Shown here: positions 29,195 through 39,437 of the stretch, in pieces
Numbering within the stretch: position 1 is the first letter of the stretch
How the letters are laid out: every line of letters starts with the position of its first letter
From: Methanosarcina sp. KYL-1
GTDB lineage: Archaea > Halobacteriota > Methanosarcinia > Methanosarcinales > Methanosarcinaceae
Length of the DNA: 64,000 nt
NCBI RefSeq assembly: GCF_024372725.1
Contig: NZ_VOUA01000007.1
Span: 62,001-126,000, forward strand
Direction: 5' to 3'
Notes under the pieces: generated by a model
Seen by the model: only the letters and a program-made list of their open reading frames with translations
What the model was told of the DNA's origin: nothing
The model's database searches: none
Translations under genes and position numbers: made by a program

Positions 29195-30478
29195 TCAACT
29201 TCTTTTGAACATCATTAATACGGGCAAGAACAGTATTATTCCCACCGCAATATAGATAATTGCAGAGTAATCCTGATTTTCCTGCACCCCTTTTTCATTT
29301 TCAGGATACAGGGCTGTATTTGAAGTATCTTCTGTAAGTTCCTCATTCAAATCCTGGGCCTCGCTTGAATCTTGAATCTCGCTAGAATCCCGGATTTGAT
29401 TTTCCATGCTCTGGAAAGCCTGGGAACTCTGCCCGGTTATCGCAAATGGAGAAAATCCGGGAGTTTCGGCTTCAAAATACAGGTACAGGCCATCTTCTCC
29501 GGTTTGCCGGGTTTCGAGCGCATTCCACATGTCATCGCTGAAATGGTTCAGGGTTATCGAGGTACGGTCAATTCCGTTTTCATTTATCCAGGCCCTGTCG
29601 ACCCTGAAGCCCACAACGGCGTTTTCAAGGTTTTCGGGGTTTGAAATTCCATCCGTGCCTATCCAGATGTTCATGTGCTGGTACACCTGGCCTTCAGGTT
29701 CGACCGGGGTCAGTGAGGATTTTTCCTTGAGCATCTCGATGATTGCAGTGGTCTTCCCAAAGCTTCTTTTGGGGTCAAATTCCACATACCTTATGTCATT
29801 CGTGTCCCCTTTGAAAGTATATTTAGCCCGGACCCCGTTGGTTATGAAGCACTGGGAAATCTCTTTCAGTTTGATGTTCTGAGTGGATTCGGGAGAACCT
29901 GCGCCTCCCCCTCCTCCACCACCACCGCTTCCACCAGATGTTTGTTCAGATGTGGATTTCGAAGTCTCACCAATCTGGATATTACTGTTTACAACTGTTA
30001 CCGGAATTGAATAACCGCTTGAATTGCTTACCACAACATTTGAAAGCTGTAATTTGCATACCCCTGACCTGTCGCTTGAAACCAGATCAACCGTTGCAAA
30101 AGTCCCGGGCGCTGTCACCATATTCTTACCCAGGATAAGGCCGTATATACCTGTAACAGTGCCGCGTGAGTTGTCAGTGGTACCTGAACTGAATATGGTG
30201 GTGCTGCCTGTCCGTTTTAATAGGTCTCCCTCCCGGATCTCTTTTACATTGACCAGAGAGTTATCGAAAATGAAGTCAAGCTGAGCTCCGGATATCGAAG
30301 TATCAGGTTCGATATATATGTTCAGGGTGAAGTCCTGTTCCCCTCCTATAGATTGTGTTTCTGGTGATATTCTCACAATAGTCTCGGATGAAGCGGTACC
30401 CATAAATGCAATGCTCAGAGAGAGCAATAGCAGTAAAGCCAGACTAAAACGTAATGTATCATTCTGCATGTTTTTCAT
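29195..30478 (-). CDS. membrane-anchored surface protein with cohesin and PGF-pre-PGF domains
   Basis: Secreted protein of about 427 residues. A signal peptide (ALLLLLSLSIAFMGTASS) is followed by a cohesin-like beta domain (about residues 35-170; ISGAQLDFIFDNSLVNVKEI, then IFSSGTTDN). A Gly-rich linker follows, then a domain resembling PGF-pre-PGF (SFGKTTAIIEMLKEKS to FSPFAITGQ), an acidic Ser/Glu-rich stalk, and a C-terminal membrane helix ending in KRS. There is no PGF-CTERM motif. The cohesin module is a paralogue of that in the neighbouring 1126-residue protein. Cohesins bind dockerins, and a dockerin sits at the end of that neighbour. The start was placed at the ATG giving MKNMQND; upstream alternatives exist. 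Confidence 0.8.
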   Translation of the reverse strand: MKNMQNDTLRFSLALLLLLSLSIAFMGTASSETIVRISPETQSIGGEQDFTLNIYIEPDTSISGAQLDFIFDNSLVNVKEIREGDLLKRTGSTTIFSSGTTDNSRGTVTGIYGLILGKNMVTAPGTFATVDLVSSDRSGVCKLQLSNVVVSNSSGYSIPVTVVNSNIQIGETSKSTSEQTSGGSGGGGGGGGAGSPESTQNIKLKEISQCFITNGVRAKYTFKGDTNDIRYVEFDPKRSFGKTTAIIEMLKEKSSLTPVEPEGQVYQHMNIWIGTDGISNPENLENAVVGFRVDRAWINENGIDRTSITLNHFSDDMWNALETRQTGEDGLYLYFEAETPGFSPFAITGQSSQAFQSMENQIRDSSEIQDSSEAQDLNEELTEDTSNTALYPENEKGVQENQDYSAIIYIAVGIILFLPVLMMFKRS

Positions 30479-31004
30479 GTGCACTATATTTTCCCCCATG
30501 CATTTCCTATGAAATTTGTTTTGTAATATTTATAAATCTCTTAATATTCATAGATCTTTATTTTACGCGTTTTATTATAAATTTCTTTCTTATGACACTG
30601 GTCTTTTTATGACAGAGAAAAAGGATCAAATAAGTCTGTAGTCATGAAGTCTCTCAATCTGCCAAAATTAAAAGTGAGATTTTTGAAATTTTCATGGTTA
30701 TCTGGATGTATCTTGAAATTGATTTCCCGAAAACTTCCAGTACTCACGGACAGAATTATTCATGGACAGAATTATTATGAGCAGAGCTACTATAGCTCAA
30801 ATTTGTCAAATGCCCCCTTTATATTATTACCATTCCCTCTCCTTTATTTGCCGGGCAAGGTATAAGTAACTTTTTTTATACAGTATTGCTATATACTTAT
30901 AGAAAAATAACAATGTGTTAAGACTCGACTAAATATGAAACTAGTGAGTACGGTATCAACACGAGATGTCAAAAAAATAATAATATGTCAAAAAATTGAG
31001 ATCT

Positions 31005-31046
31005 ACGTTGAAAAAAGTAATTCTGACGCAGGTTCCTGTACCTGCG
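31005..31046 (-). terminator. hairpin terminator after the large surface-protein gene
   Basis: On the minus strand a stem CGCAGGT-6-ACCTGCG (31027-31046) is followed by a TTACTTTTTTC run. It lies 60 bases past the stop of the surface-protein gene. The rest of the 30.5-31.1 kb gap is AT-rich with TATA-like stretches near 30870 and no supported gene. Confidence 0.55.
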
Positions 31047-31108
31047 CCATATTTTTTATTCTACAGTATACCTTTTTTCTCTACGTTTCTACCTACCTTT
31101 TCACAAAT

Positions 31109-34100
31109 TTACTCTATCGTTTCACCAAAGTAGTATCCCACAATGCTAAGGTCCTGAATATTAGTGGAACCGTCCTCATTCACATCCCATGCCGGGTAAG
31201 GTTCGGTTGTGGTGGTCCCATATTTCTGGGCGACCACGGTTACGTCCAGGATATCCACCTTCTTATCTTTGTTAACATCCCAGCGCGGCTGGTAATCATT
31301 GATGTAGATAGTGTGCTGGTCTGTTACCTGGTCCGTCCCATCACTTACCGCTACCTCTATCGTGTGGGTCCCGCTGCTTGAGAAGCCGGTGTTCCAGACA
31401 TAACTCGAATCAGTGCTGCAGGTTATCCCATCGATCTTGATAACGTAGCTCAAGGGCTGTTCAGCTGCAGCGGATGCCCTTACTATAATGTTGATTTTAT
31501 CTTTTTCCGTGAAGACTGATCCGTCATCCGGCTCAAAAGAATCAATGACCAGAGCAGGATTCACGGTTATGGTAACATCTTCGGAATCGGTAAGGTAGCC
31601 GTCGCTTACTTCAAATGTGACTGTATAAGTTCCTGCCTGTCCCTGAGATGGTGTCCAGATAAACTGCCCTGATGCCGGATCAAAGTATGCTCCTTCCGGG
31701 AGGCCCGCGGCTGAATACGTCAGTTTATCTCCGTCCATATCGTTAGCATTTACCGTGAAGGTCAGAGACTTTGTTTCACCAATCGATTTTGAGCCAATCG
31801 GATTCAATTCTGGCGCAGTATCGATTAGCACGGTCGCATTATTGATTGTGATTGGGGCAGGGTTTGAATTGCTGTCACTGACAATCACATTTGATAACTT
31901 GAGTTCTATATATCCGGTCATGTTTCCTGCGGTCATGCTGATGGTTGCCATCACGCCCGGTGAGGAGACGCTTGATTCTCCCAGAATTGAGCCGTAGACA
32001 TTTCCTACTTTTCCAGCGGTGTTGTCAGTGGTTCCACTGCTGAAAAAGGTTGAAGCTCCTGCCTGGCTAAAGAGGTTTCCTTCGGTTACGCCGTTTGCAC
32101 TTACCATTGAACCGTTGAATCGAAGGTCTAACTGGGATCCGGCTATGGCTGTGCCTGGCTCGATCTCGACATCTAAGGTAAAGGGCTGGTTAGGAGCGAC
32201 TAACTGGTATTCCGAAGTTTGGTATTCCGGAATTACTGTAACTATTGATGTATTCTGGGGCTCCACTGAACCAATCACATCTACTATCCAGATATGCAGG
32301 ATTGATTCTTCGCCGCTGGAACCGGTCACCATAACCTCATATGTGCCGGGTGTATCCCAGGTCCGGGTTATGGATGCGGCATCACTCTGGACCATTTCCC
32401 CGTTGATGAACCAGTTTGTGGTCAGGGGCTGATCTGAATTAACACTGAACGTTACAGGTTCATCAGTGTTTTGAGTAAGTGTAGTATCTGTCGGAAAGAA
32501 TTCTATGACTGCCTTCGGCAGGGCACCTGAATCTTCTCCTATGTTCCAGGTCTGGTTAACAGTACCGTTTGCATTGGATCCGACAAACTTAATTGTGTGG
32601 CCGCCTTCCTCCACAGTCCACGTGTAACTCATGGCTCCTTCGTTTACTGGCTCATCAACATCATCAACATACCATTTCATATTGGTCAGAGGTTCATCTG
32701 TCCAGACCCTGAAGATCTTTTTATCACCCGTGTTGAAGGGGTTCTCTTCACTTGGGGCGAAACCGGTTTTGTGCGGGCCTATTAAATCGTCAGGGATTAT
32801 TGCTGTGATGGTGTATGTTGGGACGTTGGGATCTTCACGGTACCATGAAGAATCGGGAGTGATGCCTGAAAGAGATATATTGAGGCTGCTTTGGGTAATT
32901 ATGCTAATTGTATGTGGTAAGTAATCATAAGTTCCATCTGGGTTCCTGTGATATTCATTTATCGCGGGTGAGTTGGCTCTGTTATCATTTGGTAGGTACG
33001 TATGGCCTTCGGAATTTGTAAAAAATATTGTTTTGTCTCTGGCATACCCATTCTGTGATTGATAATCAGAGATATTAGAACTAATTATTAATTTTGTATT
33101 AGGCACAGATGTTCCATCTTCATATTTCGTAATCATATCCAGATAATATGCATTATAGAAATCTGTACTTGAATCATAGCTGGCTTTTCCGTAACGGACA
33201 TTGAGAAGTTTTGCTCGAATAGACTTCTGTATCCAAATATCCTTATAAGAGGAATTATATAAAGATGCATCAATTAATACGATGTCTTCGGTCGTTAAAC
33301 CATCATAAGTAGTTGGTTCCCATGTTGTGGTTGTCCAGATATCGTTAAGACCTATCACAGTTATATTGCTACATCCCATCATTTTAATGCCATTATGGGG
33401 ATTTTCAGGTTCGCTACCAACTGATATTTTGTTTATAGTTACATTATTGGCATTATCAGCAATCGAAACCCCTGATGCAGATGGGCTATATGTTGATATA
33501 TCACGGAAAATTATATCATGTGCGCTAGAACTAGATATTATAAAATCATTACTGTAGCTATCATTCACTGTAATATTCTCAATGGTTAGATTGTATCCAC
33601 CATGCACATCTATTCCATTATGACCAGCATAATTCACTGTTACATTTTTAACAATTGTGTTATGTTCTACTCCTGAAATGTATATCCCACCCCAGCGAGG
33701 GCTTTCAATATTTAGATCATGAACATAATTGCTATGCCCATTATTTATCGAGAGCCCGTTTGAGGAAGTTGCGTGAGTATTTCTGAAACTCGGATCATTG
33801 TAAAATATATAGTCTGATAATTCGCAATTTTTACAACTTGAAAGAGCTAGTCCTGTATATATAATGTTTCTACATTTGATATTAGAAAAATCAGTATTGC
33901 TTATATTGACTATCATAATCCCTTTGTAGGAATCTTCAACAGACACCTCGGTGATATTACTGATATCGTTATAGCAATAAATCCCCCTAATCGCTTTGAA
34001 TGTCACATTGTCTAAAGTTGCATGATATGTGTCTATTTGTGTCATATCAGCGTATTCCGATAATGGGATCATAGTTCCTGATGTTTCATTCCAACCAATA

Positions 34101-34489
34101 ACAGTAACATTTCTAAATACAAATTTTCCGTATCCTGTCTCGTACATGGTCCCAAATTCAACGTGCCCGCCACTCGAACCAATCGTTTTTCCTAGTCTCA
34201 CCTCTGTGCAATCATCAGAAGAGTCGAAGACTAATGTGGAGTTATTACCACATTCTACACGCTTACGATATACCCAGACCTTTTCAGATGTCTGATTGAT
34301 ATAATATTCCACATTACCATAACTTGGGTTTTTGGTTAACCAAGCATCTAATTTAGATTCAAGCGTTGTAGAATTGATGTTACCTTCATCAACTAATTTG
34401 ATTGCGCCGTCACTCCCCCATACAGTTGCAGAAGCAGGGTCAACAAGCATTAACATAAAAACAGCTAAGATAATGATTCTCTTCATCAT
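31109..34489 (-). CDS. large surface protein: beta-helix, cohesin and dockerin modules
   Basis: A 1126-residue secreted protein. It has a signal peptide (residues 1-21), then a right-handed parallel beta-helix region (about 70-440) with many NxT/NxS sequons and short repeats such as NVTVNYAGHNGIDVHGG. PKD/Ig-like domains follow (about 545-735), then a cohesin (about 745-905; PGTAIAGSQLDLRFNGSMV, TFFSSGTTDN), a putative Ig domain (about 905-990), another beta domain, and a C-terminal dockerin with two EF-hand-like repeats (DVNKDKKVDILDVTVVAQKYG and DVNEDGSTNIQDLSIVGYYFG). Dockerins bind cohesins with calcium, so the protein could dock onto the neighbouring anchored cohesin protein or onto itself. 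The beta-helix may bind or cleave polysaccharide. Its catalytic nature is not known. Confidence 0.85.
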   Translation of the reverse strand: MMKRIIILAVFMLMLVDPASATVWGSDGAIKLVDEGNINSTTLESKLDAWLTKNPSYGNVEYYINQTSEKVWVYRKRVECGNNSTLVFDSSDDCTEVRLGKTIGSSGGHVEFGTMYETGYGKFVFRNVTVIGWNETSGTMIPLSEYADMTQIDTYHATLDNVTFKAIRGIYCYNDISNITEVSVEDSYKGIMIVNISNTDFSNIKCRNIIYTGLALSSCKNCELSDYIFYNDPSFRNTHATSSNGLSINNGHSNYVHDLNIESPRWGGIYISGVEHNTIVKNVTVNYAGHNGIDVHGGYNLTIENITVNDSYSNDFIISSSSAHDIIFRDISTYSPSASGVSIADNANNVTINKISVGSEPENPHNGIKMMGCSNITVIGLNDIWTTTTWEPTTYDGLTTEDIVLIDASLYNSSYKDIWIQKSIRAKLLNVRYGKASYDSSTDFYNAYYLDMITKYEDGTSVPNTKLIISSNISDYQSQNGYARDKTIFFTNSEGHTYLPNDNRANSPAINEYHRNPDGTYDYLPHTISIITQSSLNISLSGITPDSSWYREDPNVPTYTITAIIPDDLIGPHKTGFAPSEENPFNTGDKKIFRVWTDEPLTNMKWYVDDVDEPVNEGAMSYTWTVEEGGHTIKFVGSNANGTVNQTWNIGEDSGALPKAVIEFFPTDTTLTQNTDEPVTFSVNSDQPLTTNWFINGEMVQSDAASITRTWDTPGTYEVMVTGSSGEESILHIWIVDVIGSVEPQNTSIVTVIPEYQTSEYQLVAPNQPFTLDVEIEPGTAIAGSQLDLRFNGSMVSANGVTEGNLFSQAGASTFFSSGTTDNTAGKVGNVYGSILGESSVSSPGVMATISMTAGNMTGYIELKLSNVIVSDSNSNPAPITINNATVLIDTAPELNPIGSKSIGETKSLTFTVNANDMDGDKLTYSAAGLPEGAYFDPASGQFIWTPSQGQAGTYTVTFEVSDGYLTDSEDVTITVNPALVIDSFEPDDGSVFTEKDKINIIVRASAAAEQPLSYVIKIDGITCSTDSSYVWNTGFSSSGTHTIEVAVSDGTDQVTDQHTIYINDYQPRWDVNKDKKVDILDVTVVAQKYGTTTTEPYPAWDVNEDGSTNIQDLSIVGYYFGETIE

Positions 34490-34997
34490 TCAATACTTCC
34501 CTTTATTGAAGTTTTTAATGTTATTCCTCAAACGTAACTATTCGATCTAGGCAAAAATATTAATAGATATACTTGTTAAGGTTCAATGTATAATCTTTTA
34601 TGGACTAATTTCTTGAGTTTTTAGTTATATATTGCATTTTTTCTTTTTTCATCAGTTAGTAATCATACTCATCTTGCATCTAAATAAACATCAATCAACT
34701 GATTTATGTTAGACTGAATCGTTACCGTCAAACGTTAATTATAGAGCTTAATCCCTAAACTCTAAATTTGCTTCTTTGAATATCGTCTTTTCAGTAACCA
34801 ATGGTGTTTCGAATCATGAAAGTAATCTTGAAGACTCATTACTGATTAAAAATAAAGGGATTTGTGGTAGCTTGTGTACAATTGATTTTAATAAATTATT
34901 TTTCTGGTAATTATTTGATATAACTCTCCATGGTCATATTTTGTTGGTCTTTTCATATTATATTGGTCTTCTAATGTTCTACTGTTAATATTTTGAA
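34490..34997. other. intergenic, AT-rich
   Basis: The promoter region of the large surface-protein gene (TATA-like runs near 34555-34580) grades into AT-rich sequence. I see no gene. No assignable remnant is visible before the palindromic repeat at 34998. Confidence 0.45.
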
Positions 34998-35160
34998 ACA
35001 CTAGTACTGCGATTCCAAAATATCTCCATAACTATGGATATTGAAATCAATCTGCATGTCAACGTAAGGAACCACGGATAGACACGGATTTAGGTCATCC
35101 GTGTTAATCTGTGTTCATCCGTGGTTTACTCACAGATTTTGGAATCGATGTACTAGTACT
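34998..35160. repeat. palindromic repeat element (REP/MITE-like)
   Basis: A roughly 160-base element has outer inverted arms (actagtactgcgattccaaa at the left and attttggaatcgatgtacta at the right, imperfect). Between them is an inner hairpin: accacggatagacacggat at 35070-35088 against atctgtgttcatccgtggt at about 35109-35127. The right arm ggaatcgatgtactagta recurs at about 39849-39866 in this window. There is no coding content. The symmetry suggests a mobile, non-autonomous element or a folded RNA. Confidence 0.7.
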
Positions 35161-35460
35161 TCGAGTCTGGTCTGCAATCCTTATATACCGTGTAATCTCA
35201 GTAGAAATGGATCGAGTTTTGAGACCGCCTGTAGTAGATTGTAATTTTTATCTTCAATAAATTGAAACCTTACTCATGCAAAGTAATAAAGCAGAATAAG
35301 AGTATCCTCTTCAAATTGTATGGGAATAGGTAAATTTCACACATGTGCTAAAATTTAAGAATTTTTTTAAGTTTGAGAACCACACTCAAATCGGAGTTCT
35401 AAGATCTCATGAAAATCGAGATGTAACTATGGATATTACATAGGTCTAACAAAAAATTAA

Positions 35461-35667
35461 TTAAGTTCCATAACGGTTTAAAGCTACCGATTTTTGATCC
35501 AAATCCGTGAGTCCTATCCCAATTGTATAGTCAAATTGAATTTTAAGACACGCTTTTAGACCCTGTATAGGTGGGAAATTAGCTATTATTGTTACACATT
35601 CATTTATTTGAGTAGTTCTATATTTTTTTGGTTTTATATTAAAATGCTTTGAATTGTTGCTAATCAT
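35461..35667 (-). pseudogene. degenerate element end, similar to the MITE at 39438
   Basis: The minus-strand frame reads GLKACLKIQFDYTIGIGLTD, which matches the sequence encoded across the right end of the 39438-39676 element (RACLNIKFDSTTGTDLRHLN). The DNA word attttaagacacgctt near 35545 is the same terminal repeat. The rest of the frame is unassigned. It is likely a decayed copy of the same insertion-sequence-derived element. Bases 35161-35460 and 35668-35850 around it hold no gene, apart from the agtatcctcttcaaatt repeat copies. Confidence 0.5.
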
Positions 35668-35850
35668 AATTAATTTCGTGTTAGATCCTATTAATTATAT
35701 GTCGCTTGATGTGGCTTTATACTACAAAATATAAACTCCGGCCAAAAGGCTAAATTAAATTCCTAAATATATGACAAAATTGTTTCATATTTTTCTAGTT
35801 GGAAAATTCTCCCTTGAATTTGAAGAGGATACGAATCAGATCAAACTTAA

Positions 35851-36876
35851 CTATACTAATTTTTCATAAAGTTTATTAAAATATATCATTATGTAATACC
35901 CCATAAATAAGGTAAATGGAATACCAATAAAGAGAGTTAAATAATCACTTAAATATGAATTTGTAATGTCCAGGGGAATTAATGAATTAACAAAGGTTTC
36001 AAATACTGTTAGGATTGGAATATGAAATAAGTACGTGGAATAAGAACTATCAGCTAGGTTTTTCACTAATTTGGGTAGCTTAAACATACTTTGACGGGGA
36101 GTTTTTATTTTGTATAATGTAAATACAAATAATAAAATCAGAAAAAAAATATCATGCTTTATATCTGCAAGATTGTCTGCGTTAATCCCAAAATAAGGAA
36201 GTAATAAAAATACAAACAATAAAATAGAGTAAAATAAAGTAATCTTTTTTAAGGATTGTAAGCTTTCTGCAGTAGCACTTAAGATCCCAGCAATAAAGAT
36301 AAAGTAAAAAACAAATACATTAACATTTATCATATTAAATTCATTTTTCAGAAATAATAAAGGAAAAACTGCAAAAAAAGAATATATCAGCAGACTTTCA
36401 ATGTTCTTTGAATAACATAGAATTATGGAGAACAAAAGGTAATATAAAAGGATAACACCGACAAACCACCATATAGACAAAGAGTAATTCTCAGAAAAAA
36501 AACCTTGAAAGCCTAATACGTTTAAAAGTAACATAAATTTATCTGAATCAATATCATTAGAGCCTAAAACATCAAAGCCTACTCTGTTCATAACACAGAT
36601 CAAAGCGATGGAAAGCCAATACAAAGGATATATTTTTGTTGCTCTTTTCTTAAAAAAAGAATAAATGTTTCCATAAGTATTAAATTTATTATTTAGTTGC
36701 ATTAAAAATCCGGAAATAAAGAAAAAAATTGTAAGACCTAATACTGCAAAAGTTCCATCTAGTTTTTCTAATATAGGTAACTTAGTATAACTGTCAATGT
36801 GCGCAAAAATTACAAAAATAATTGCCATTGATCTTAGGATGTCAATTTCCTGAAAACGACTTACCACGTTTTTCAC
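35851..36876 (-). CDS. membrane acyltransferase (acyltransferase 3 family)
   Basis: Integral membrane protein of 341 residues with about ten helices. The N-terminus EIDILRSMAIIFVIFAHIDS has the active-site histidine motif of acyltransferase family 3, and the C-terminal TYLFHIPILTVFE segment is typical too. Such enzymes O-acetylate or otherwise acylate extracellular sugars, so a role in decorating the envelope glycan is likely. The gene is flanked by copies of the 17-base gtatcctcttcaaattt word (one inverted), and its neighbours are decayed elements, so it may have moved as part of a cassette. Confidence 0.85.
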   Translation of the reverse strand: MKNVVSRFQEIDILRSMAIIFVIFAHIDSYTKLPILEKLDGTFAVLGLTIFFFISGFLMQLNNKFNTYGNIYSFFKKRATKIYPLYWLSIALICVMNRVGFDVLGSNDIDSDKFMLLLNVLGFQGFFSENYSLSIWWFVGVILLYYLLFSIILCYSKNIESLLIYSFFAVFPLLFLKNEFNMINVNVFVFYFIFIAGILSATAESLQSLKKITLFYSILLFVFLLLPYFGINADNLADIKHDIFFLILLFVFTLYKIKTPRQSMFKLPKLVKNLADSSYSTYLFHIPILTVFETFVNSLIPLDITNSYLSDYLTLFIGIPFTLFMGYYIMIYFNKLYEKLV

Positions 36877-37622
36877 CTTTAAATAAAAATTACTTCAAGA
36901 GACTACAACCTGAACATCTTCGCAATCTATAGCCTTATATCAAAAGATTGGACTTTATATAAATGTTTCGATTTTAACAACTCCAAAAAAGGTATCCTCT
37001 TCAAATTTGATGGGGTTTCAATCACAGGAAAAATATAATAGTTGTTCCATTTCCCCTTATTTTACATTTCGCCCCCCTCTCAAAAATCAGGTGATTTTTT
37101 GCGAAAACTGTAAGGATTTATTAGGTCTGTTATGGGCACAAGCTCAACAAAATAAATAATTTTGGTGGAATCCTGCAATTCTCCAAAAACTCCTGGCCAA
37201 AATAGTAAAAAATACAACAAAGTTGATTTGTTTTTCAGCAAAATATCATGGGAGATTGAATAATTAATTACGAAGATCGGAAAAAATGAGCACTTAACTG
37301 TAAAAATAAAAAAATTAAGTTGCTTTTTTTGGGTGGGGGTCGAAATGCAAAGTTTACTCAAATTCGGATGAAATTTTATGATTATTTTTGAAATTGAAGA
37401 AAAACCAGAAAAAATTAAAAAGACTCAAATTTTACGACCAAAATGAAGTTAAGAATAGTGGAAACTGTCAAAGTTAGGATAAAAACAGGAAATACGTACC
37501 AGTAATTTTCTAAAGAGTTTATGAAAAAATTTAGTAAAATTTATATTAGCAGGTGAGGAAATTTATACCGGCCAAAATGGGGAAAATTAAATCGGCCTTG
37601 ACACTGCGGAAAGTCGGATTAA
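36877..37622. other. intergenic, AT-rich with hairpin
   Basis: A 93-codon frame (37080-37361) is open but its composition looks like chance. It has no ribosome-binding site. A perfect hairpin, aaaaatca-gg-tgattttt, sits at 37082-37099. The gtatcctcttcaaattt repeat is at 36992-37008. I see no RNA gene or insertion sequence. Confidence 0.4.
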
Positions 37623-39098
37623 TCATATTTTACAGAACTTTCGGGACGCTGCCATCTTTATTGAAATAATTAATGATTTAAATAATCTTTTGTCTTCTTT
37701 TGAAAGGAAAAAGACCATAACTATAGTTGTAAACAAAACAATTGAGACTAGGTCAATAAAAAATTGGTTAACTATATTTGCCTTTATATTACCATAAACA
37801 AATAGAGCTGCAGTTAGAGATAATTTGAAATACCATTCGTAGTCAATCTTCAGATTAAGTTTTTTGACAACAAAATAAATATTTATAAATGACGCAAAAA
37901 TTAGGGATAGAGTAGTTGCTAATGCCGCACCCGTAATACCGTATAGAGGAGTGAGTAAAATATAGAACACCACACCTACTACAGCTGAAATTGTAACTTT
38001 AACAAATTCTGTATTGGGAAAACCAGCTCCCGCCAAAGATCCAGCTATAGGTTTATTAATGGAACCAAAAATAATCGTTCCAATGAGCAATATCTTAAGT
38101 GGGAGTACTGCACTTATAAAATCTGTACCAAATAAAAATACTATAATTGGTTCTGCAAAAATCCATATAGTTAGACCTGCTACGAGTAAAGCTATTGAGG
38201 AATACTTCATACTTTTGTCAACCATCTTGTTCAGCCGGTTAATGTCTTTTTTTGCCCAGTAATCAGAAGTTGCAGGATATGATATTTGTTGTATAGCACC
38301 GGGTAAAATCCAGAAAAATTCACTCAGAGATAGTGCAACAGAATAATAACCTATGTCTGTAGCCGTTAAAAAATATCCGATTAAAAAAATATCTGCTTTG
38401 TAATTTATTATTCCAACAGAATTTGAAAGCAGCATTTTACTCCCAAAAGATGCTAACTTCTTTACATCTTCTACGAAATTATTAATTTTAAAGTCTACAA
38501 ATCCCTTCATATAAAAGATCGCTATTACAAATCCTATTATTACGGCAAGTATACTTCCAGTTACTACTCCACCTAACCCATATCCCAAAATTAAAAGCGT
38601 AATAGTTAAAACAAAATTAATCACATTTTTAAGTGTAGATATATAAGAGTAACACTTCATAGATCGGATTCCATTAAAAAAAGTAAGAATAACTGTGAAC
38701 ATTAAAGAAAAAGGAATTGCAAGTGCGTATATATTTAAAAGAAATCCTAAAGAGGGCATGTCAAAAAAATCCTCTATATAACCTGAGATTGCTATTAAAA
38801 CAATAATAAAAAATGTTCCCACTAATAACATTGTTACAGTAGCGCTTAAAATCAATGAGGACCTATCTTTTTTATCTTTTAACTCCGATTCATATTTAAT
38901 AACTGCAGCAGGGACACCAAAAGATGCAATAAGTTCTACGAAGCCTGCAATGACTGTAACCATTGCAAATAAACCAAGTCCTTCGGGACCCAGATACCTA
39001 GCTAGAAGGGGCTTCCTTAAAAAATTGAGTGCGTAAGTAAAAAGTGATGCTAAAAGTACGAAACTTGCATCAAAAATAAACTTCTTCTTTGACTGCAT
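37623..39098 (-). CDS. polysaccharide flippase (Wzx/MVF-MOP family)
   Basis: Membrane protein of 491 residues with about 12-14 helices, related to Wzx-type lipid-linked oligosaccharide flippases. The opening segment ASLFTYALNFLRKPLLARYL and GPEGLGLFAMV are characteristic, and a hydrophilic loop around residue 210 (VDFKINNFVEDVKKLASFGS) follows the usual pattern. It would move the glycan assembled on dolichyl or polyprenyl phosphate across the membrane. It is separated from the glycosyltransferase cluster by 1.2 kb of decayed mobile DNA, but points the same way. Confidence 0.88.
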   Translation of the reverse strand: MQSKKKFIFDASFVLLASLFTYALNFLRKPLLARYLGPEGLGLFAMVTVIAGFVELIASFGVPAAVIKYESELKDKKDRSSLILSATVTMLLVGTFFIIVLIAISGYIEDFFDMPSLGFLLNIYALAIPFSLMFTVILTFFNGIRSMKCYSYISTLKNVINFVLTITLLILGYGLGGVVTGSILAVIIGFVIAIFYMKGFVDFKINNFVEDVKKLASFGSKMLLSNSVGIINYKADIFLIGYFLTATDIGYYSVALSLSEFFWILPGAIQQISYPATSDYWAKKDINRLNKMVDKSMKYSSIALLVAGLTIWIFAEPIIVFLFGTDFISAVLPLKILLIGTIIFGSINKPIAGSLAGAGFPNTEFVKVTISAVVGVVFYILLTPLYGITGAALATTLSLIFASFINIYFVVKKLNLKIDYEWYFKLSLTAALFVYGNIKANIVNQFFIDLVSIVLFTTIVMVFFLSKEDKRLFKSLIISIKMAASRKFCKI

Positions 39099-39207
39099 AA
39101 TTTTTTTGACAACTCCTCATTATTTAATTAATGCTGTTTTATCTTGTTTCCACAAATATTTCTTTATCATTCTTTATTTTCGTGTGAAACTGTAAAATAA
39201 TAAGGCT

Positions 39208-39362
39208 CTTAGAGCCTATCCGAAAAGTCCCGCTGCTCTGAAAGTTATCCCTGAGCATGCGAAATGAAGCATAGCAAGGTAATTCTCAATTTTCTTTTCC
39301 CATCGAATAAGCAGTCTTCTGAATCTATTCATCCAAGAATGCGTCCTTTCTACAATCCACCT
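39208..39362 (-). pseudogene. C-terminal remnant of an IS5-type transposase
   Basis: The minus-strand translation reads WIVERTHSWMNRFRRLLIRW, then EKKIENYLAMLHFACSGITF and a stop. This is the final catalytic block of an IS5-group transposase, including the glutamate of the DDE triad. It differs from the intact element at 19668. The terminal word agagcctatccgaaaa follows at 39211. The upstream part has been lost. Confidence 0.75.
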
Positions 39363-39437
39363 TCATATAGTAAATTTTTGAATATTGATCTCACTTGTCA
39401 AACTCATTCTGGCTCAAAATGAAGGGTGATTCTCTAA

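Noticed and set aside
37080-37361. 93-codon minus-strand frame
   Set aside because: It has no ribosome-binding site and an AT-driven composition, and no family is recognised. It most likely opened by chance in a long AT-rich gap.
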